DNA from: Streptomyces sp. SCSIO 30461 | Lineage (GTDB): Bacteria > Actinomycetota > Actinomycetes > Streptomycetales > Streptomycetaceae | Direction of reading: 5' to 3' | Length of the DNA: 64,000 bases | Assembly: GCF_037023745.1 (NCBI RefSeq) | Contig: NZ_CP146101.1 | Coordinates: 6,526,001-6,590,000 of the forward strand | Notes under the pieces: model-generated | The model's input: only the letters and a program-made list of their open reading frames with translations | The model's database searches: none | Told to the model about the DNA's origin: nothing | Translations under genes and position numbers: made by a program | Shown: piece after piece, positions 53,172 to 62,248 of the stretch | Layout: the number at the start of each line of letters is the position of its first letter | Position numbering within the stretch: the stretch's first letter is position 1

Positions 53172-56100
53172 TCAGCTTTCGGCCGCGTCCGGCGCCGAGA
53201 CCGTCACCGACGGCGACGACTGCTCCGCGGCTGCGGTCTTCTTCGCGGTCGCCTTGGTGGCCTTCTTGGCGGTCGTCTTCTTCGCCGCGGTCTTCTTGGC
53301 CGCTGCTGTCTTCTTGGTGACCGCCTTCTTGGTGACCGCCTTCTTGGTGACCGCCTTCTTGGCCGTGGCCTTCTTCGCGGTCTTCCGGACGGCTGCCTTC
53401 TTGGCCGGGGCGCCGTCCGCGGTGTCCTCGGTCGGGGCCTCGGCCGAGGCGACTTCCTCCGCACCGTCGGCCTGCGCGGTCGCCACCACGACGACGGCGG
53501 CGTCGTCCGTGCCCGACGGCGAACCGGCGGGTGCGGTGACCTTGCGCGTCACCCGGCGACGGGCCCGCGGCGGGGCCGCGACCGGAGCCTCGGACTCGGT
53601 GCCGGCCGTGTCGGCGGCGGCCGCCGGTTCGGGGGCTTCGGCCGCCGGTTCGGCGGGCACGGAAACCGTGGCGGCGGGCGCCACGATCTCGGCCTGAGCC
53701 TCATCCACGGCCTTCGGGGAACCCGCCGGAGCGGACACCTTCCGGGTCGCACGACGACGGCCACGGGCAGCCGGAGCCTCCTGCCCCGCGGGCTCCCGCA
53801 CCGACTCCTGCTCCACCACGGCCGGAGCCTCGTCGGCGACACCGGCCACCGACTGCTCGACCTCCACCGCCACAACGGGCTCGGACTGCTGCGGCGAACC
53901 CGCCGGAGCGGACACCTTCCGGGTCGCACGACGACGGCCACGGCCCCGCTTGGCGGCCGCCTCAGCCTCGGCGACGCTCGAGTACAGCTCCTCGTCCGGC
54001 TCGAACGCGGGCTCGGGCAGCGCGGTCGGCGCGGCGGCCTCCGCCGCGACCTCGGCCTCGGTCTCCTCGGCGGGCGACTCCACCCGAGCCTCCTGCACGT
54101 GCTCGTGCTCGGCGCCACCGCGACCGCGCTTCTTACCGCGCTTGCCGCCGCCACCCGAGGTGGCCGGCTGCTCCATGTGCACGACCACACCGCGGCCGTT
54201 GCAGTGGACGCAGGTCTCGGAGAACGACTCCAGAAGTCCCTGGCCGACCCTCTTGCGGGTCATCTGGACGAGACCAAGCGAGGTCACCTCGGCGACCTGG
54301 TGCTTCGTACGGTCCCGGCCCAGGCACTCCAGCAACCGCCGCAGCACCAGGTCCCGGTTGGACTCCAGGACCATGTCGATGAAGTCGATGACGACGATGC
54401 CGCCCAGGTCGCGCAGCCGCAGCTGGCGCACGATCTCCTCGGCCGCCTCCAGGTTGTTCCTGGTGACGGTCTCCTCGAGGTTGCCGCCCTGGCCGGTGAA
54501 CTTACCGGTGTTGACGTCGACCACGATCATGGCCTCGGTCTTGTCGATCACCAGCGAGCCGCCCGAGGGCAGCCAGACCTTGCGGTCCAGCGCCTTCATC
54601 AGCTGCTCGTCGATCCGGTAGGTCGCGAAGACGTCCACCTCGGAGGTCCAGCGGTTCAGCCGCTCCGCAAGATCGGGCGCGACGTGCGAGACATAGCCGT
54701 GGATGGTCTCCCAGGCGTCGTCACCGCTGACGATGACCTTCGAGAAGTCCTCGTTGAAGATGTCGCGCACGACCCGGACGGTCATGTCCGGCTCGCCATA
54801 GAGAAGGGTCGGAGCGTTGCCGCTCTTCGCCTTCTTCTGGATCTCCTCCCACTGCGCCTGGAGCCGCTCCACGTCACGGCGCAGCTCGTCCTCGCTGGCG
54901 CCCTCGGCGGCCGTGCGCACGATGACGCCCGCGTCCTCGGGGACGATCTTCTTGAGGATGGTCTTCAGCCGCGCCCGCTCGGTGTCGGGCAGCTTGCGGC
55001 TGATGCCGGTCATCGAGCCCTCGGGCACATACACCAGGTAGCGGCCGGGCAGTGAGACCTGGCTGGTCAGCCGGGCGCCCTTGTGGCCGATCGGGTCCTT
55101 CGTCACCTGGACCAGGACCGACTGACCGGACTTCAGCGCGGACTCGATCCGGCGCGGGCCGTTGCCCATGCCAAGCGCCTCGAAGTTGACCTCACCGGCG
55201 TACAGGACGGCGTTGCGGCCCTTGCCGATGTCCACGAAGGCGGCTTCCATCGACGGCAGGACGTTCTGCACCTTGCCCAGGTACACATTGCCGACGTACG
55301 AGGTCGACTGCTCCTTGTTGACGTAGTGCTCCACGAGCACGTTGTCCTCGAGGACACCGATCTGGGTGCGGTCCCCGTTCTGCCGGACCACCATCACCCG
55401 CTCGACCGCCTCACGGCGCGCGAGGAACTCGGCCTCTGTGATGATCGGCACCCGACGGCGGCCCTGCTCGCGGCCTTCACGGCGGCGCTGCTTCTTCGCC
55501 TCCAGGCGGGTCGAGCCCTTGATCGACTGCACCTCGTCCGACGGCTCGGCCTTGGGGCGCGGCTCACGGATCTTGACGACCGTGCGGTCCGGGTCGTCGG
55601 CGGCACCGGTCTCGCCATCAGCGGACTCGCCGCTGCGACGACGACGGCGACGGCGACGACGGCTACTGCTGGTACCGGCGGCGGACGGCGTACCGGCCTC
55701 GGCGCCCTCGTCCTCGGCGTCCTCCTCGTCGGTGTCCTCGGCGTCCTCGGACTCGGCGCGCTCGGACTCGGCGCGCTCCGCCTCATCGGCGGCCTCGTCC
55801 TGACCGTCGGAAGCCTCCGCGGCATCGCCACGGCGACGGCGGCGCCCGCCACGGCGACGGCGGCGGGTGGGTCGGTCGTCGTACTCGTCGGACTCCTCGG
55901 ACTCCTCGGCCTCGGCTGCGGCCTCAGGCTCATCGCCGGACTTCTCGGCACTCTCGGGCTCGGGGGTGCCAGCGGCCTGGGGGGGCTCGGCGGCCTCAGC
56001 GCGGCGACGGCGACGGCGACGCGCGCCCGTCTCGGCGACCGGGGCGGGCTGCTCCTCCTCCGCCTCCTCTTCTGCCTCGGCGAGCTCGGCCGCCTCGGCG

Positions 56101-57302
56101 GCAGCAGCGGCAGCCGCCGTCTCCGGGGTCTGGAACATCGGCTCGGTGAACACCGGGGCCTGGAACACCGCGACCGCCGGCCGCGCGGCCCGGCGGGCGC
56201 GCTCCGGGCGCTCGGCGCGCTCCGGGCGCTCCGAGTCCGCGGTGAACTGCGGCGCGGTGGCCCGGCGCCGGGTGCGGGCAGGTGCCGCAGCCTCGGCGGG
56301 AGCCGCGGCCTCGGCGGGCTCAGGGGTCTCCACAGCGGCCTCGGGCGCGGACGGCTTGCGGGTGGCACGGCGACGAGTACGCCCGGCCGGAGCCTGCTCG
56401 GCCTCCGCCGGTGCATCGGCCTCCGCCGGTGCCTCTACCGCGACGGGCACGGCCGCAGCGGCCTCGGTGGGCTCAGGGGTCTCCACGGCAGCCTCGGGCG
56501 CGGACGGCTTGCGGGTGGCACGGCGACGAGTACGGCCGCGCGGGGCCGTCTCCTCTGCCGGCTCGTCGGCCTGCTCATGGGCGGCGACCGGCACGGTCTC
56601 CACCGGAGCCTCCGGTGCCCCGGCGGGAGCGGTGGCCCGACGGCGCCTGCGAGGCGCGGGTGCCTCGGCAGCCTCGGGCTCGACCGCAGGGGCGGCAGGC
56701 GCCTCGGCGGCGGGCTCGACCGCGACCTCGGCCGCGGCAGGCGCACCGGCCGGAGCCGTCGCCTTGCGCGTGGCACGGCGACGGGTACGCGGCGCCGGAG
56801 CCTCGGCGGCAGCCTCGGGCTCGACCGCAGGGGCGGCAGACGCCTCGGCGGCGGGCTCGACCGCGACCTCGGCCGCGGCAGGCGCACCGGCCGGAGCCGT
56901 CGCCTTGCGCGTGGCACGGCGACGGGTACGCGGCGCCGGAGCCTCGGCGGCAGCCTCGGGCTCGACCGCAGGGGCGGCAGACGCCTCGGCGGCGGGCTCG
57001 ACCGCGACCTCGGCCGCGGCAGGCGCACCGGCCGGAGCCGTCGCCTTGCGCGTGGCACGGCGACGGGTACGCGGCGCCGGAGCCTCGGCGGCGGAGGTGC
57101 CCTCGGATGCCGAAGCCGGTACGGCAGCGGCGACGGATGCCGTCACATCGGTGACGGTCTCCACGGACGCGGCACCCACGGGCGAACCCGCGGGGCGCGA
57201 AGCAGCACGGCGGCGACGCGGCGGAAGCGTGTCGCTGGGCGTGGTACTTCCGTTGTTCTCGGTGTTGTCCCCGGCCGTACCGGGGTTGTTCGTCTCGAGC
57301 AT
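53172..57302 (-). CDS. rne: Ribonuclease E/G with long repetitive N- and C-terminal extensions
   Basis: A 1376-residue endoribonuclease. The catalytic core (about 610-1060) holds the S1 region ([25 protein letters not shown]), FIRTAAEG-like [24 protein letters not shown] with DFIDM acids in the DNase-like site, and the zinc link CVHCNGRG. The N-terminal 600 residues are Ala/Glu/Pro-rich with RRRATRK modules, including three 47-residue tandem copies, and acidic then (R)n blocks ([14 protein letters not shown]). The C-terminus ends in [18 protein letters not shown], a histone-H1-like Lys/Ala tail. Streptomyces RNase E type enzymes carry flanking disordered regions on both sides (family knowledge); these scaffold partners such as PNPase. 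Confidence 0.96.
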   Translation of the reverse strand: MLETNNPGTAGDNTENNGSTTPSDTLPPRRRRAASRPAGSPVGAASVETVTDVTASVAAAVPASASEGTSAAEAPAPRTRRRATRKATAPAGAPAAAEVAVEPAAEASAAPAVEPEAAAEAPAPRTRRRATRKATAPAGAPAAAEVAVEPAAEASAAPAVEPEAAAEAPAPRTRRRATRKATAPAGAPAAAEVAVEPAAEAPAAPAVEPEAAEAPAPRRRRRATAPAGAPEAPVETVPVAAHEQADEPAEETAPRGRTRRRATRKPSAPEAAVETPEPTEAAAAVPVAVEAPAEADAPAEAEQAPAGRTRRRATRKPSAPEAAVETPEPAEAAAPAEAAAPARTRRRATAPQFTADSERPERAERPERARRAARPAVAVFQAPVFTEPMFQTPETAAAAAAAEAAELAEAEEEAEEEQPAPVAETGARRRRRRRAEAAEPPQAAGTPEPESAEKSGDEPEAAAEAEESEESDEYDDRPTRRRRRGGRRRRRGDAAEASDGQDEAADEAERAESERAESEDAEDTDEEDAEDEGAEAGTPSAAGTSSSRRRRRRRRRSGESADGETGAADDPDRTVVKIREPRPKAEPSDEVQSIKGSTRLEAKKQRRREGREQGRRRVPIITEAEFLARREAVERVMVVRQNGDRTQIGVLEDNVLVEHYVNKEQSTSYVGNVYLGKVQNVLPSMEAAFVDIGKGRNAVLYAGEVNFEALGMGNGPRRIESALKSGQSVLVQVTKDPIGHKGARLTSQVSLPGRYLVYVPEGSMTGISRKLPDTERARLKTILKKIVPEDAGVIVRTAAEGASEDELRRDVERLQAQWEEIQKKAKSGNAPTLLYGEPDMTVRVVRDIFNEDFSKVIVSGDDAWETIHGYVSHVAPDLAERLNRWTSEVDVFATYRIDEQLMKALDRKVWLPSGGSLVIDKTEAMIVVDVNTGKFTGQGGNLEETVTRNNLEAAEEIVRQLRLRDLGGIVVIDFIDMVLESNRDLVLRRLLECLGRDRTKHQVAEVTSLGLVQMTRKRVGQGLLESFSETCVHCNGRGVVVHMEQPATSGGGGKRGKKRGRGGAEHEHVQEARVESPAEETEAEVAAEAAAPTALPEPAFEPDEELYSSVAEAEAAAKRGRGRRRATRKVSAPAGSPQQSEPVVAVEVEQSVAGVADEAPAVVEQESVREPAGQEAPAARGRRRATRKVSAPAGSPKAVDEAQAEIVAPAATVSVPAEPAAEAPEPAAAADTAGTESEAPVAAPPRARRRVTRKVTAPAGSPSGTDDAAVVVVATAQADGAEEVASAEAPTEDTADGAPAKKAAVRKTAKKATAKKAVTKKAVTKKAVTKKTAAAKKTAAKKTTAKKATKATAKKTAAAEQSSPSVTVSAPDAAES
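56667..57086 (-). repeat. Three tandem 141-bp repeats inside rne
   Basis: The DNA coding residues 73-212 of RNase E is three nearly identical 141-bp units encoding [20 protein letters not shown] followed by an Ala/Glu/Pro/Val spacer. Equivalent points recur at 56688, 56829 and 56970. Near-identity at the DNA level implies recent duplication or gene conversion. Confidence 0.9.
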
Positions 57303-57615
57303 GCGGGCGGTTCTCCCGTCACGCTCCCGGGCGCCGCGTCGTGGTCCGGTCCGGTGGCCCGTCCGCGAGGGGACGCGACGACCGCCGTCCGGGGCGCGGG
57401 CGCCGCACGGGAGCTGTATGTTCGGCTCGCCGGTTCCGTACGCGATGTACGCACGGCCTGGCGAAAGTCTCCTGGTCCGAGCGCTGCCCGACCCTGGTGG
57501 CTCCCGAGTACAAGGGCGGCGCTTCGACGGCGATCCCTACGCGGGACCGGCACCCTCCGGCTCCCCCGGCAGTCACCGGGGGATTCCGACGCGGCGGGTC
57601 AGGTCAGGCGGCCCC
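57303..57615. other. rne leader and upstream gap
   Basis: A 313-bp stretch with no gene. A hairpin CCCCCGG-cagtca-CCGGGGG (57563-57582) near the DUF2344 stop looks like its terminator; the remainder would form a long 5' leader of rne, where RNase E genes are often autoregulated. No specific element is recognised. Confidence 0.45.
57563..57582 (-). terminator. Hairpin after the DUF2344 gene
   Basis: A 7-bp G/C stem with a 6-nt loop, 34 bp after the stop codon. Confidence 0.5.
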
Positions 57616-58485
57616 TCAGCGATCGGCTGGGACGGCCGTGACTGCCTCGCGGTCGGGCGCGAGCGGGTCGGTCACCGTGCCGGACTCCTCGTCGAAGAGC
57701 CCCTGCGCCAGCCTGGTCACCGCAGCGGGGACCGGCGGCGCCAGGTCGGCCACAGCTCGGAGACCGGACAGGACGTCGTCGGGTCGTACGGCAGGTGTCA
57801 CGTGCCGAACAACCAGCCGCAGTATCGCACAGGGCCGCTCTCCAGGCCTATCAGGCTGTGGATACGCCGTCTCCAGCGCTGCCACGGCGCCCCTGGCGTC
57901 GAAGCTGCGCATGCCGTTCTTGGTCTTCCGCTCGACCTGCACGGTCTCGGCGGCCAGGAACGCCCGCACGGCACGATCCGCGTCGTCCGGGACGACCCCG
58001 TCGAGCCGGAGTTCCCAGACCGACGCCGTGAGCCGGTCCGCGAGCCCCGAGGTCCGTGCCTCCACGGCGTCCGTGATGTCGAGCCCGTCCGGCAGCGACT
58101 CGTCCAGCAATGCACGGAGCCTCTCGGGGTCCCGGGCCTCGGTGAGTGCGATCTCCAGATACTCGGCCTCGGAGCCCGTACCGGTGGGTGCGGCATTCGC
58201 GTACGAAACCTTGGGATGCGGGGTGAAGCCCGCCGAGTACGCCATCGGCACCTCGGCACGGCGGAGCGCACGCTCGAACGCACGCTGGAAGTCGCGATGA
58301 CTGGTGAACCGGAGGCGGCCACGCTTGGTGTAGCACAGTCGGATGCGCTGCACCGCGGGTGCGGGCGGCGGGCCTTCGGGCTGTCGCTTGCCCAGTGGTT
58401 CTTCTCCTCGGTGCGGGGCGGTCGCGGTGGGCGCCGCCCTCTGGCCTGCGTTCTGCTTCCCGGCGGGCGCTCTCCCCCGGCTCAT
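57616..58485 (-). CDS. TIGR03936-family (DUF2344) radical-SAM-associated protein
   Basis: A 289-residue protein. After a 45-residue disordered start comes RIRLCYTKRGRLRFTSHRDFQRAFERALRRAEVPMAYSAGF and PHPKVSYANAAPTGTGSEAEYLEI, the signature of DUF2344. In many bacteria this domain is fused to or next to a TIGR03960 B12-binding radical SAM protein and lies near rne/rng and rplU, as here. The reaction is not established; an RNA-modification role is suspected. ATG overlaps the upstream stop (ATGA). Confidence 0.92.
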   Translation of the reverse strand: MSRGRAPAGKQNAGQRAAPTATAPHRGEEPLGKRQPEGPPPAPAVQRIRLCYTKRGRLRFTSHRDFQRAFERALRRAEVPMAYSAGFTPHPKVSYANAAPTGTGSEAEYLEIALTEARDPERLRALLDESLPDGLDITDAVEARTSGLADRLTASVWELRLDGVVPDDADRAVRAFLAAETVQVERKTKNGMRSFDARGAVAALETAYPQPDRPGERPCAILRLVVRHVTPAVRPDDVLSGLRAVADLAPPVPAAVTRLAQGLFDEESGTVTDPLAPDREAVTAVPADR

Positions 58486-59531
58486 CCCCGCTTGTGGAGG
58501 GAGACCCCGGGCCCGGGCGCCACGTCGGAGACAGTGGTCGATGTACCTCCCAGGTTACGCGCCGGGACCGGCACCGGTCGCCCGCCCCGTACGTCGGTGG
58601 GCCCACCGACCAGCGCGCGCCGTGCGGCCCGCCGCGCCTCCCGCACGGTGTCCCGGGCCGACGCGAGCGCCCCGCGTACGGCCTGACCGGCCGTGACTGC
58701 GACACGCTTGGCGGGGCGCCACACCTGGTCGCGTACGAAGTGACCGACCGGGGAGCACACCTCGCGGTAGCACCAGACCAGCGGACGGCCGAGCAGATTC
58801 CAGCCGAGCCACTTCAGTGCCCGCCCGGCAGCGCGCGAGACATGCCCCGCGATCCGCCAGGCGGCCTTCAGCGCGTCCAGGGTCTCGCGCCCCAGCACCG
58901 CGAGGAAGCCCCCGACGGGCACGACGATCCAGCGGTGGAAGCAGACGACCGGGACGACGATCAGCACCCTCAGCAGCCAGGCCAGGGCGGTCCATCCGGC
59001 CGCCGCCGCGGGGACGACGGCCCGCGCCCACAGCCAGGCCAGCCCCTGTCCGAGCGGGGTGAGCACCCACCGGTACAACGCCGTCCACGGCCACACGAAC
59101 ACCGCCCACAGCAACCACCCCGCACCCCGACCCAACGGGGCGAGCAACGCCCCATACACCCACACCAGCCCGAGCCCCAGCGGAGTCAGCACCCACCGGT
59201 GGAGCCATGCGGCGGCGGGCACGAGCACATACCGCCACAGGGCGATCCACGGCCAGTGGAAGAGGGCCTTGGCGAGGAATGTGACGGCGCGGCCGACGGC
59301 TCGCCCGACGGGGGCCAGCACGGTTTCGTACACATACGCCAGCACCCGGCCAAGCGGCCGCATCAGCACGCGGTGCAGCGTCCTGGCACAGACGACGAGC
59401 AGGTCCCAGACCATGCGTACGGGCACGACGACCAGCAGCACCACGATCCGCACCGGGATCCTGACGGCGACCGTGAGACAGCCTCCGGCCTCGGCCGGCT
59501 GTCGGTGTTTCTCCAGCTCCACGATGTGCAT
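58482..59531 (-). CDS. Membrane protein with internal Trp/Pro-rich repeats
   Basis: A ~349-residue protein of unknown family. Residues 15-230 alternate hydrophobic segments with a repeated pattern: LHRWVLTPLGLGLVWVYGAL, then LYRWVLTPLGQGLAWLWARA, and related WRYVLVPAAAW and HRWIVVPVGGFLAVL, at roughly 30-40-residue spacing. The C-terminal 100 residues are basic (RRAARRALVGGPTDVRG). The repeated RW-V-L/V-x-P-LG unit suggests duplicated re-entrant or amphipathic helices. Start ATG 59529-59531 is tentative. Coupled to the DUF2344 gene by ATGA overlap. Confidence 0.7.
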   Translation of the reverse strand: MHIVELEKHRQPAEAGGCLTVAVRIPVRIVVLLVVVPVRMVWDLLVVCARTLHRVLMRPLGRVLAYVYETVLAPVGRAVGRAVTFLAKALFHWPWIALWRYVLVPAAAWLHRWVLTPLGLGLVWVYGALLAPLGRGAGWLLWAVFVWPWTALYRWVLTPLGQGLAWLWARAVVPAAAAGWTALAWLLRVLIVVPVVCFHRWIVVPVGGFLAVLGRETLDALKAAWRIAGHVSRAAGRALKWLGWNLLGRPLVWCYREVCSPVGHFVRDQVWRPAKRVAVTAGQAVRGALASARDTVREARRAARRALVGGPTDVRGGRPVPVPARNLGGTSTTVSDVAPGPGVSLHKRG

Positions 59532-59574
59532 GGACGCGACAACCGGCACGGGGGTTCCCAGGGGTGCCCTGTTC

Positions 59575-60120
59575 TCAGAGCCCCCCTCGTGCCGCTGACA
59601 CCGCCTCGTCGGCCCGCGCGAGCAGGCGGTCCCGTCTACCGGGCCACCACACGAGGTCGGCCACAAGGAGCACGACCAGGAGCCAGGAGGCGATCATCTC
59701 CCCGGTGGTGCCCTTCACTGTGTCGTACCCGGCGAGAGCGACCGCGCACACGGTCACCAGCACGACGACCCAGCGGCGCAGCCGGTCCTCGTCGGCGGCC
59801 CGGTGGAGGGCGGCGGCGTATCCGCCGACCGCCGGCGCCAGCCGGGGGTCGCCGACGGCCTCACCCTGCCGGGTGGATCGGACCACCGCCGCGCGGTCCG
59901 CGGGTTCCATGCCCTTGGCCTCCGGCCAGAGCCGGTCCATCCGGCGGGCCACCCGGCGCCCGTAGAACAGACTGAGCACCACGAAGACCACCGCGGCGCC
60001 CGGCCACGACTGCGACTCGATGAACACGAACGCCGCGAAGAACACCCCGACACCGAGACCGACGCCCACAGCCCGGGCCGCCGGTCCCCGCTGCCACATC
60101 CAGCCCGGGACGAGGATCAC
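59575..60120 (-). CDS. Small polytopic membrane protein
   Basis: 181 residues with about four membrane helices in two pairs (VGVGLGVGVFFAAFVFI, AAVVFVVLSLFYG; WVVVLVTVCAVALAGY, SWLLVVLLVADLVWW) joined by a polar loop (RLWPEAKGMEPADRAAVVRS) and a basic C-terminus. Family not recognised. GTG start at 60118-60120 has no clear ribosome-binding site; ATG seven codons later is an alternative. It lies between the TIGR03960 gene and the Trp/Pro-repeat membrane gene on the same strand. Confidence 0.68.
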   Translation of the reverse strand: MILVPGWMWQRGPAARAVGVGLGVGVFFAAFVFIESQSWPGAAVVFVVLSLFYGRRVARRMDRLWPEAKGMEPADRAAVVRSTRQGEAVGDPRLAPAVGGYAAALHRAADEDRLRRWVVVLVTVCAVALAGYDTVKGTTGEMIASWLLVVLLVADLVWWPGRRDRLLARADEAVSAARGGL

Positions 60121-60181
60121 CTGTTCACGGTGGCACGTCGCCCTGGTACGCGCACACGGCGCGTGAGAACGCGCCGGTGCT

Positions 60182-60225
60182 CGTGCCTCACCTCAGTGCG
60201 CTTGGCCGTGCCTCACCTCAGTGCG
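60182..60225. repeat. 19-bp direct repeat at the end of the TIGR03960 gene
   Basis: CGTGCCTCACCTCAGTGCG occurs at 60182-60200 and 60207-60225, period 25 bp. The second copy includes the stop codon and last codons of the radical SAM gene, so the 3' end was duplicated. Confidence 0.8.
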
Positions 60226-62176
60226 TGTGACCGCCGGTGGCCGCCGCGGCCGGCTGCTTCACGGTCAGCGGCAGCAGCTTCTTGCCGGTGGGGCCGATCT
60301 GGATCGAGGTCTGCATCTGAGGACAGACGCCGCAGTCGAAGCACGGCGTCCAGCGGCAGTCCTCGACCTCGGTCTCGTCCAGCGCGTCCTGCCAGTCCTC
60401 CCAGAGCCAGTCCTTGTCGAGACCTGAGTCCAGGTGATCCCAGGGCAGGACCTCCTCGTAGGTGCGCTCGCGCGTGGTGTACCAGTCGACGTCGACGCCG
60501 AGCTCCGGCAGTGTCTTCTCGGCGCACTGCATCCAGCGGTCGTACGAGAAGTGCTCGCGCCAGCCGTCGAAGCGGCCGCCGTCCTCGTAGACGGCGCGGA
60601 TGACGGCGCCGACGCGGCGGTCGCCCCGGGAGAGCAGGCCCTCGACGATGCCCGGCTTGCCGTCGTGGTAGCGGAAGCCGATCGAGCGGCCGTACTTCTT
60701 GTCGCCGCGGATCTTGTCCCGCAGCTTCTCCAGGCGGGCGTCGGTCTCCTCGGCGGAGAGCTGCGGGGCCCACTGGAAGGGGGTGTGCGGCTTGGGGACG
60801 AAACCCCCGATGGACACCGTGCAGCGGATGTCGTTCGAGCGGGAGACCTCGCGGCCCTTGGCGATGACGTTGACCGCCATGTCGCCGATCTGGAGCACGT
60901 CCTCGTCGGTCTCGGTGGGCAGACCGCACATGAAGTACAGCTTCACCTGGCGCCAGCCGTTGCCGTACGCGGTGGCGACGGTGCGGATCAGGTCCTCTTC
61001 CGAGACCATCTTGTTGATGACCTTGCGCATCCGCTCGGAACCGCCCTCGGGGGCGAAGGTGAGACCGGAGCGGCGGCCGTTGCGGGTGAGCTCGTTGGCG
61101 AGGTCGACGTTGAAGGCGTCCACGCGGGTGGACGGCAGGGAGAGGCCGATCTTGTCCTCTTCGTACCGGTCGGCGAGGCCCTTGGCGATGTCACCGATCT
61201 CGGTGTGGTCGGCGGAGGAGAGGGACAGCAGACCGACCTCTTCGAAGCCGGTGGCCTTGAGACCCTTCTCGACCATCTCACCGATACCGGTGATGCTGCG
61301 CTCGCGCACCGGGCGGGTGATCATTCCGGCCTGGCAGAAGCGGCAGCCGCGGGTGCAGCCGCGGAAGATCTCCACGGACATCCGCTCGTGGACGGTCTCG
61401 GCCAGTGGGACCAGGGGCTGCTTGGGGTAGGGCCACTCGTCCAGGTCCATCACGGTGTGCTTGGAGACGCGCCACGGCACACCGGACTTGTTGGGGACGA
61501 CCCGGCCGATGCGGCCATCCGGCAGGTACTCCACGTCGTAGAAGCCGGGGATGTAGACCGTGCCGGTCCTCGCGAGCCGGAAGAGCAGTTCCTCGCGGCC
61601 TCCGGGACGGCCCTCGGCCTTCCAGGCGCGGATGATGTCGGTGATCTCCAGGACGGCCTGCTCGCCGTCGCCGATCACGGCCGCGTCGATGAAGTCGGCG
61701 ATGGGCTCGGGGTTGAACGCGGCATGGCCGCCCGCGAGCACGATCGGGTCGTCCATCGTGCGGTCCTTGGCCTCCAGCGGGATGCCCGCGAGGTCGAGGG
61801 CCGTCAGCATGTTGGTGTAGCCGAGTTCGGTGGAGAAGCTGAGGCCGAACACGTCGAACGCCTTCACCGGGCGGTGGGTGTCCACGGTGAACTGCGGGAT
61901 GCTGTGCTCGCGCATCAACTCTTCGAGGTCCGGCCAGACGCTGTAGGTGCGCTCGGCGAGCACGCCCTCGCGCTCGTTCAGTACCTCGTAGAGGATCATG
62001 ACGCCCTGGTTGGGCAGGCCGACCTCGTAGGCATCGGGGTACATCAGCGCCCAGCGGACGTCGCACTCGTCCCACGGCTTGACGGTGGAGTTGAGCTCAC
62101 CGCCGACGTACTGGATGGGCTTCTGCACGTGCGGGAGCAGAGCTTCGAGCTGTGGGAAGACCGACTCGGCAGACAT
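60218..62176 (-). CDS. TIGR03960-family B12-binding radical SAM protein
   Basis: A 652-residue enzyme. An N-terminal cobalamin-binding-like region (VRWALMYPDAYEVGLPNQGV to GGHAAFNPEPIADF) precedes the radical SAM core with the 4Fe-4S motif RGCTRGCRFCQAG (CxxxCxxC), SADHTEIGDIAKGL and FAPEGGSERMRKVINK. A C-terminal Cys-rich end (CRWTPCFDCGVCPQMQ) could bind another cluster. It is the usual partner of the DUF2344 protein, here separated by two membrane-protein genes. AAGG precedes ATG 62174-62176. Product unknown. Confidence 0.95.
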   Translation of the reverse strand: MSAESVFPQLEALLPHVQKPIQYVGGELNSTVKPWDECDVRWALMYPDAYEVGLPNQGVMILYEVLNEREGVLAERTYSVWPDLEELMREHSIPQFTVDTHRPVKAFDVFGLSFSTELGYTNMLTALDLAGIPLEAKDRTMDDPIVLAGGHAAFNPEPIADFIDAAVIGDGEQAVLEITDIIRAWKAEGRPGGREELLFRLARTGTVYIPGFYDVEYLPDGRIGRVVPNKSGVPWRVSKHTVMDLDEWPYPKQPLVPLAETVHERMSVEIFRGCTRGCRFCQAGMITRPVRERSITGIGEMVEKGLKATGFEEVGLLSLSSADHTEIGDIAKGLADRYEEDKIGLSLPSTRVDAFNVDLANELTRNGRRSGLTFAPEGGSERMRKVINKMVSEEDLIRTVATAYGNGWRQVKLYFMCGLPTETDEDVLQIGDMAVNVIAKGREVSRSNDIRCTVSIGGFVPKPHTPFQWAPQLSAEETDARLEKLRDKIRGDKKYGRSIGFRYHDGKPGIVEGLLSRGDRRVGAVIRAVYEDGGRFDGWREHFSYDRWMQCAEKTLPELGVDVDWYTTRERTYEEVLPWDHLDSGLDKDWLWEDWQDALDETEVEDCRWTPCFDCGVCPQMQTSIQIGPTGKKLLPLTVKQPAAAATGGHTH

Positions 62177-62248
62177 CTGGAACCTTCGTGGGCTGGCAGG
62201 GGGCGACTCTCAAGCGTAAGCCATCACCGGATGCTCCCGGTGCGGCTC

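Noticed and set aside
51315..55055. Plus-strand open frame of over 1200 codons, and further ones to 58686, opposite wbpE-like gene and rne
   Set aside because: They mirror minus-strand genes with clear catalytic motifs and read as Gly/Arg/Leu-rich low complexity; no start signals.
56667..57086. Regular repeats considered as a CRISPR array
   Set aside because: The 141-bp units are adjacent, in frame in rne, without unique spacers.
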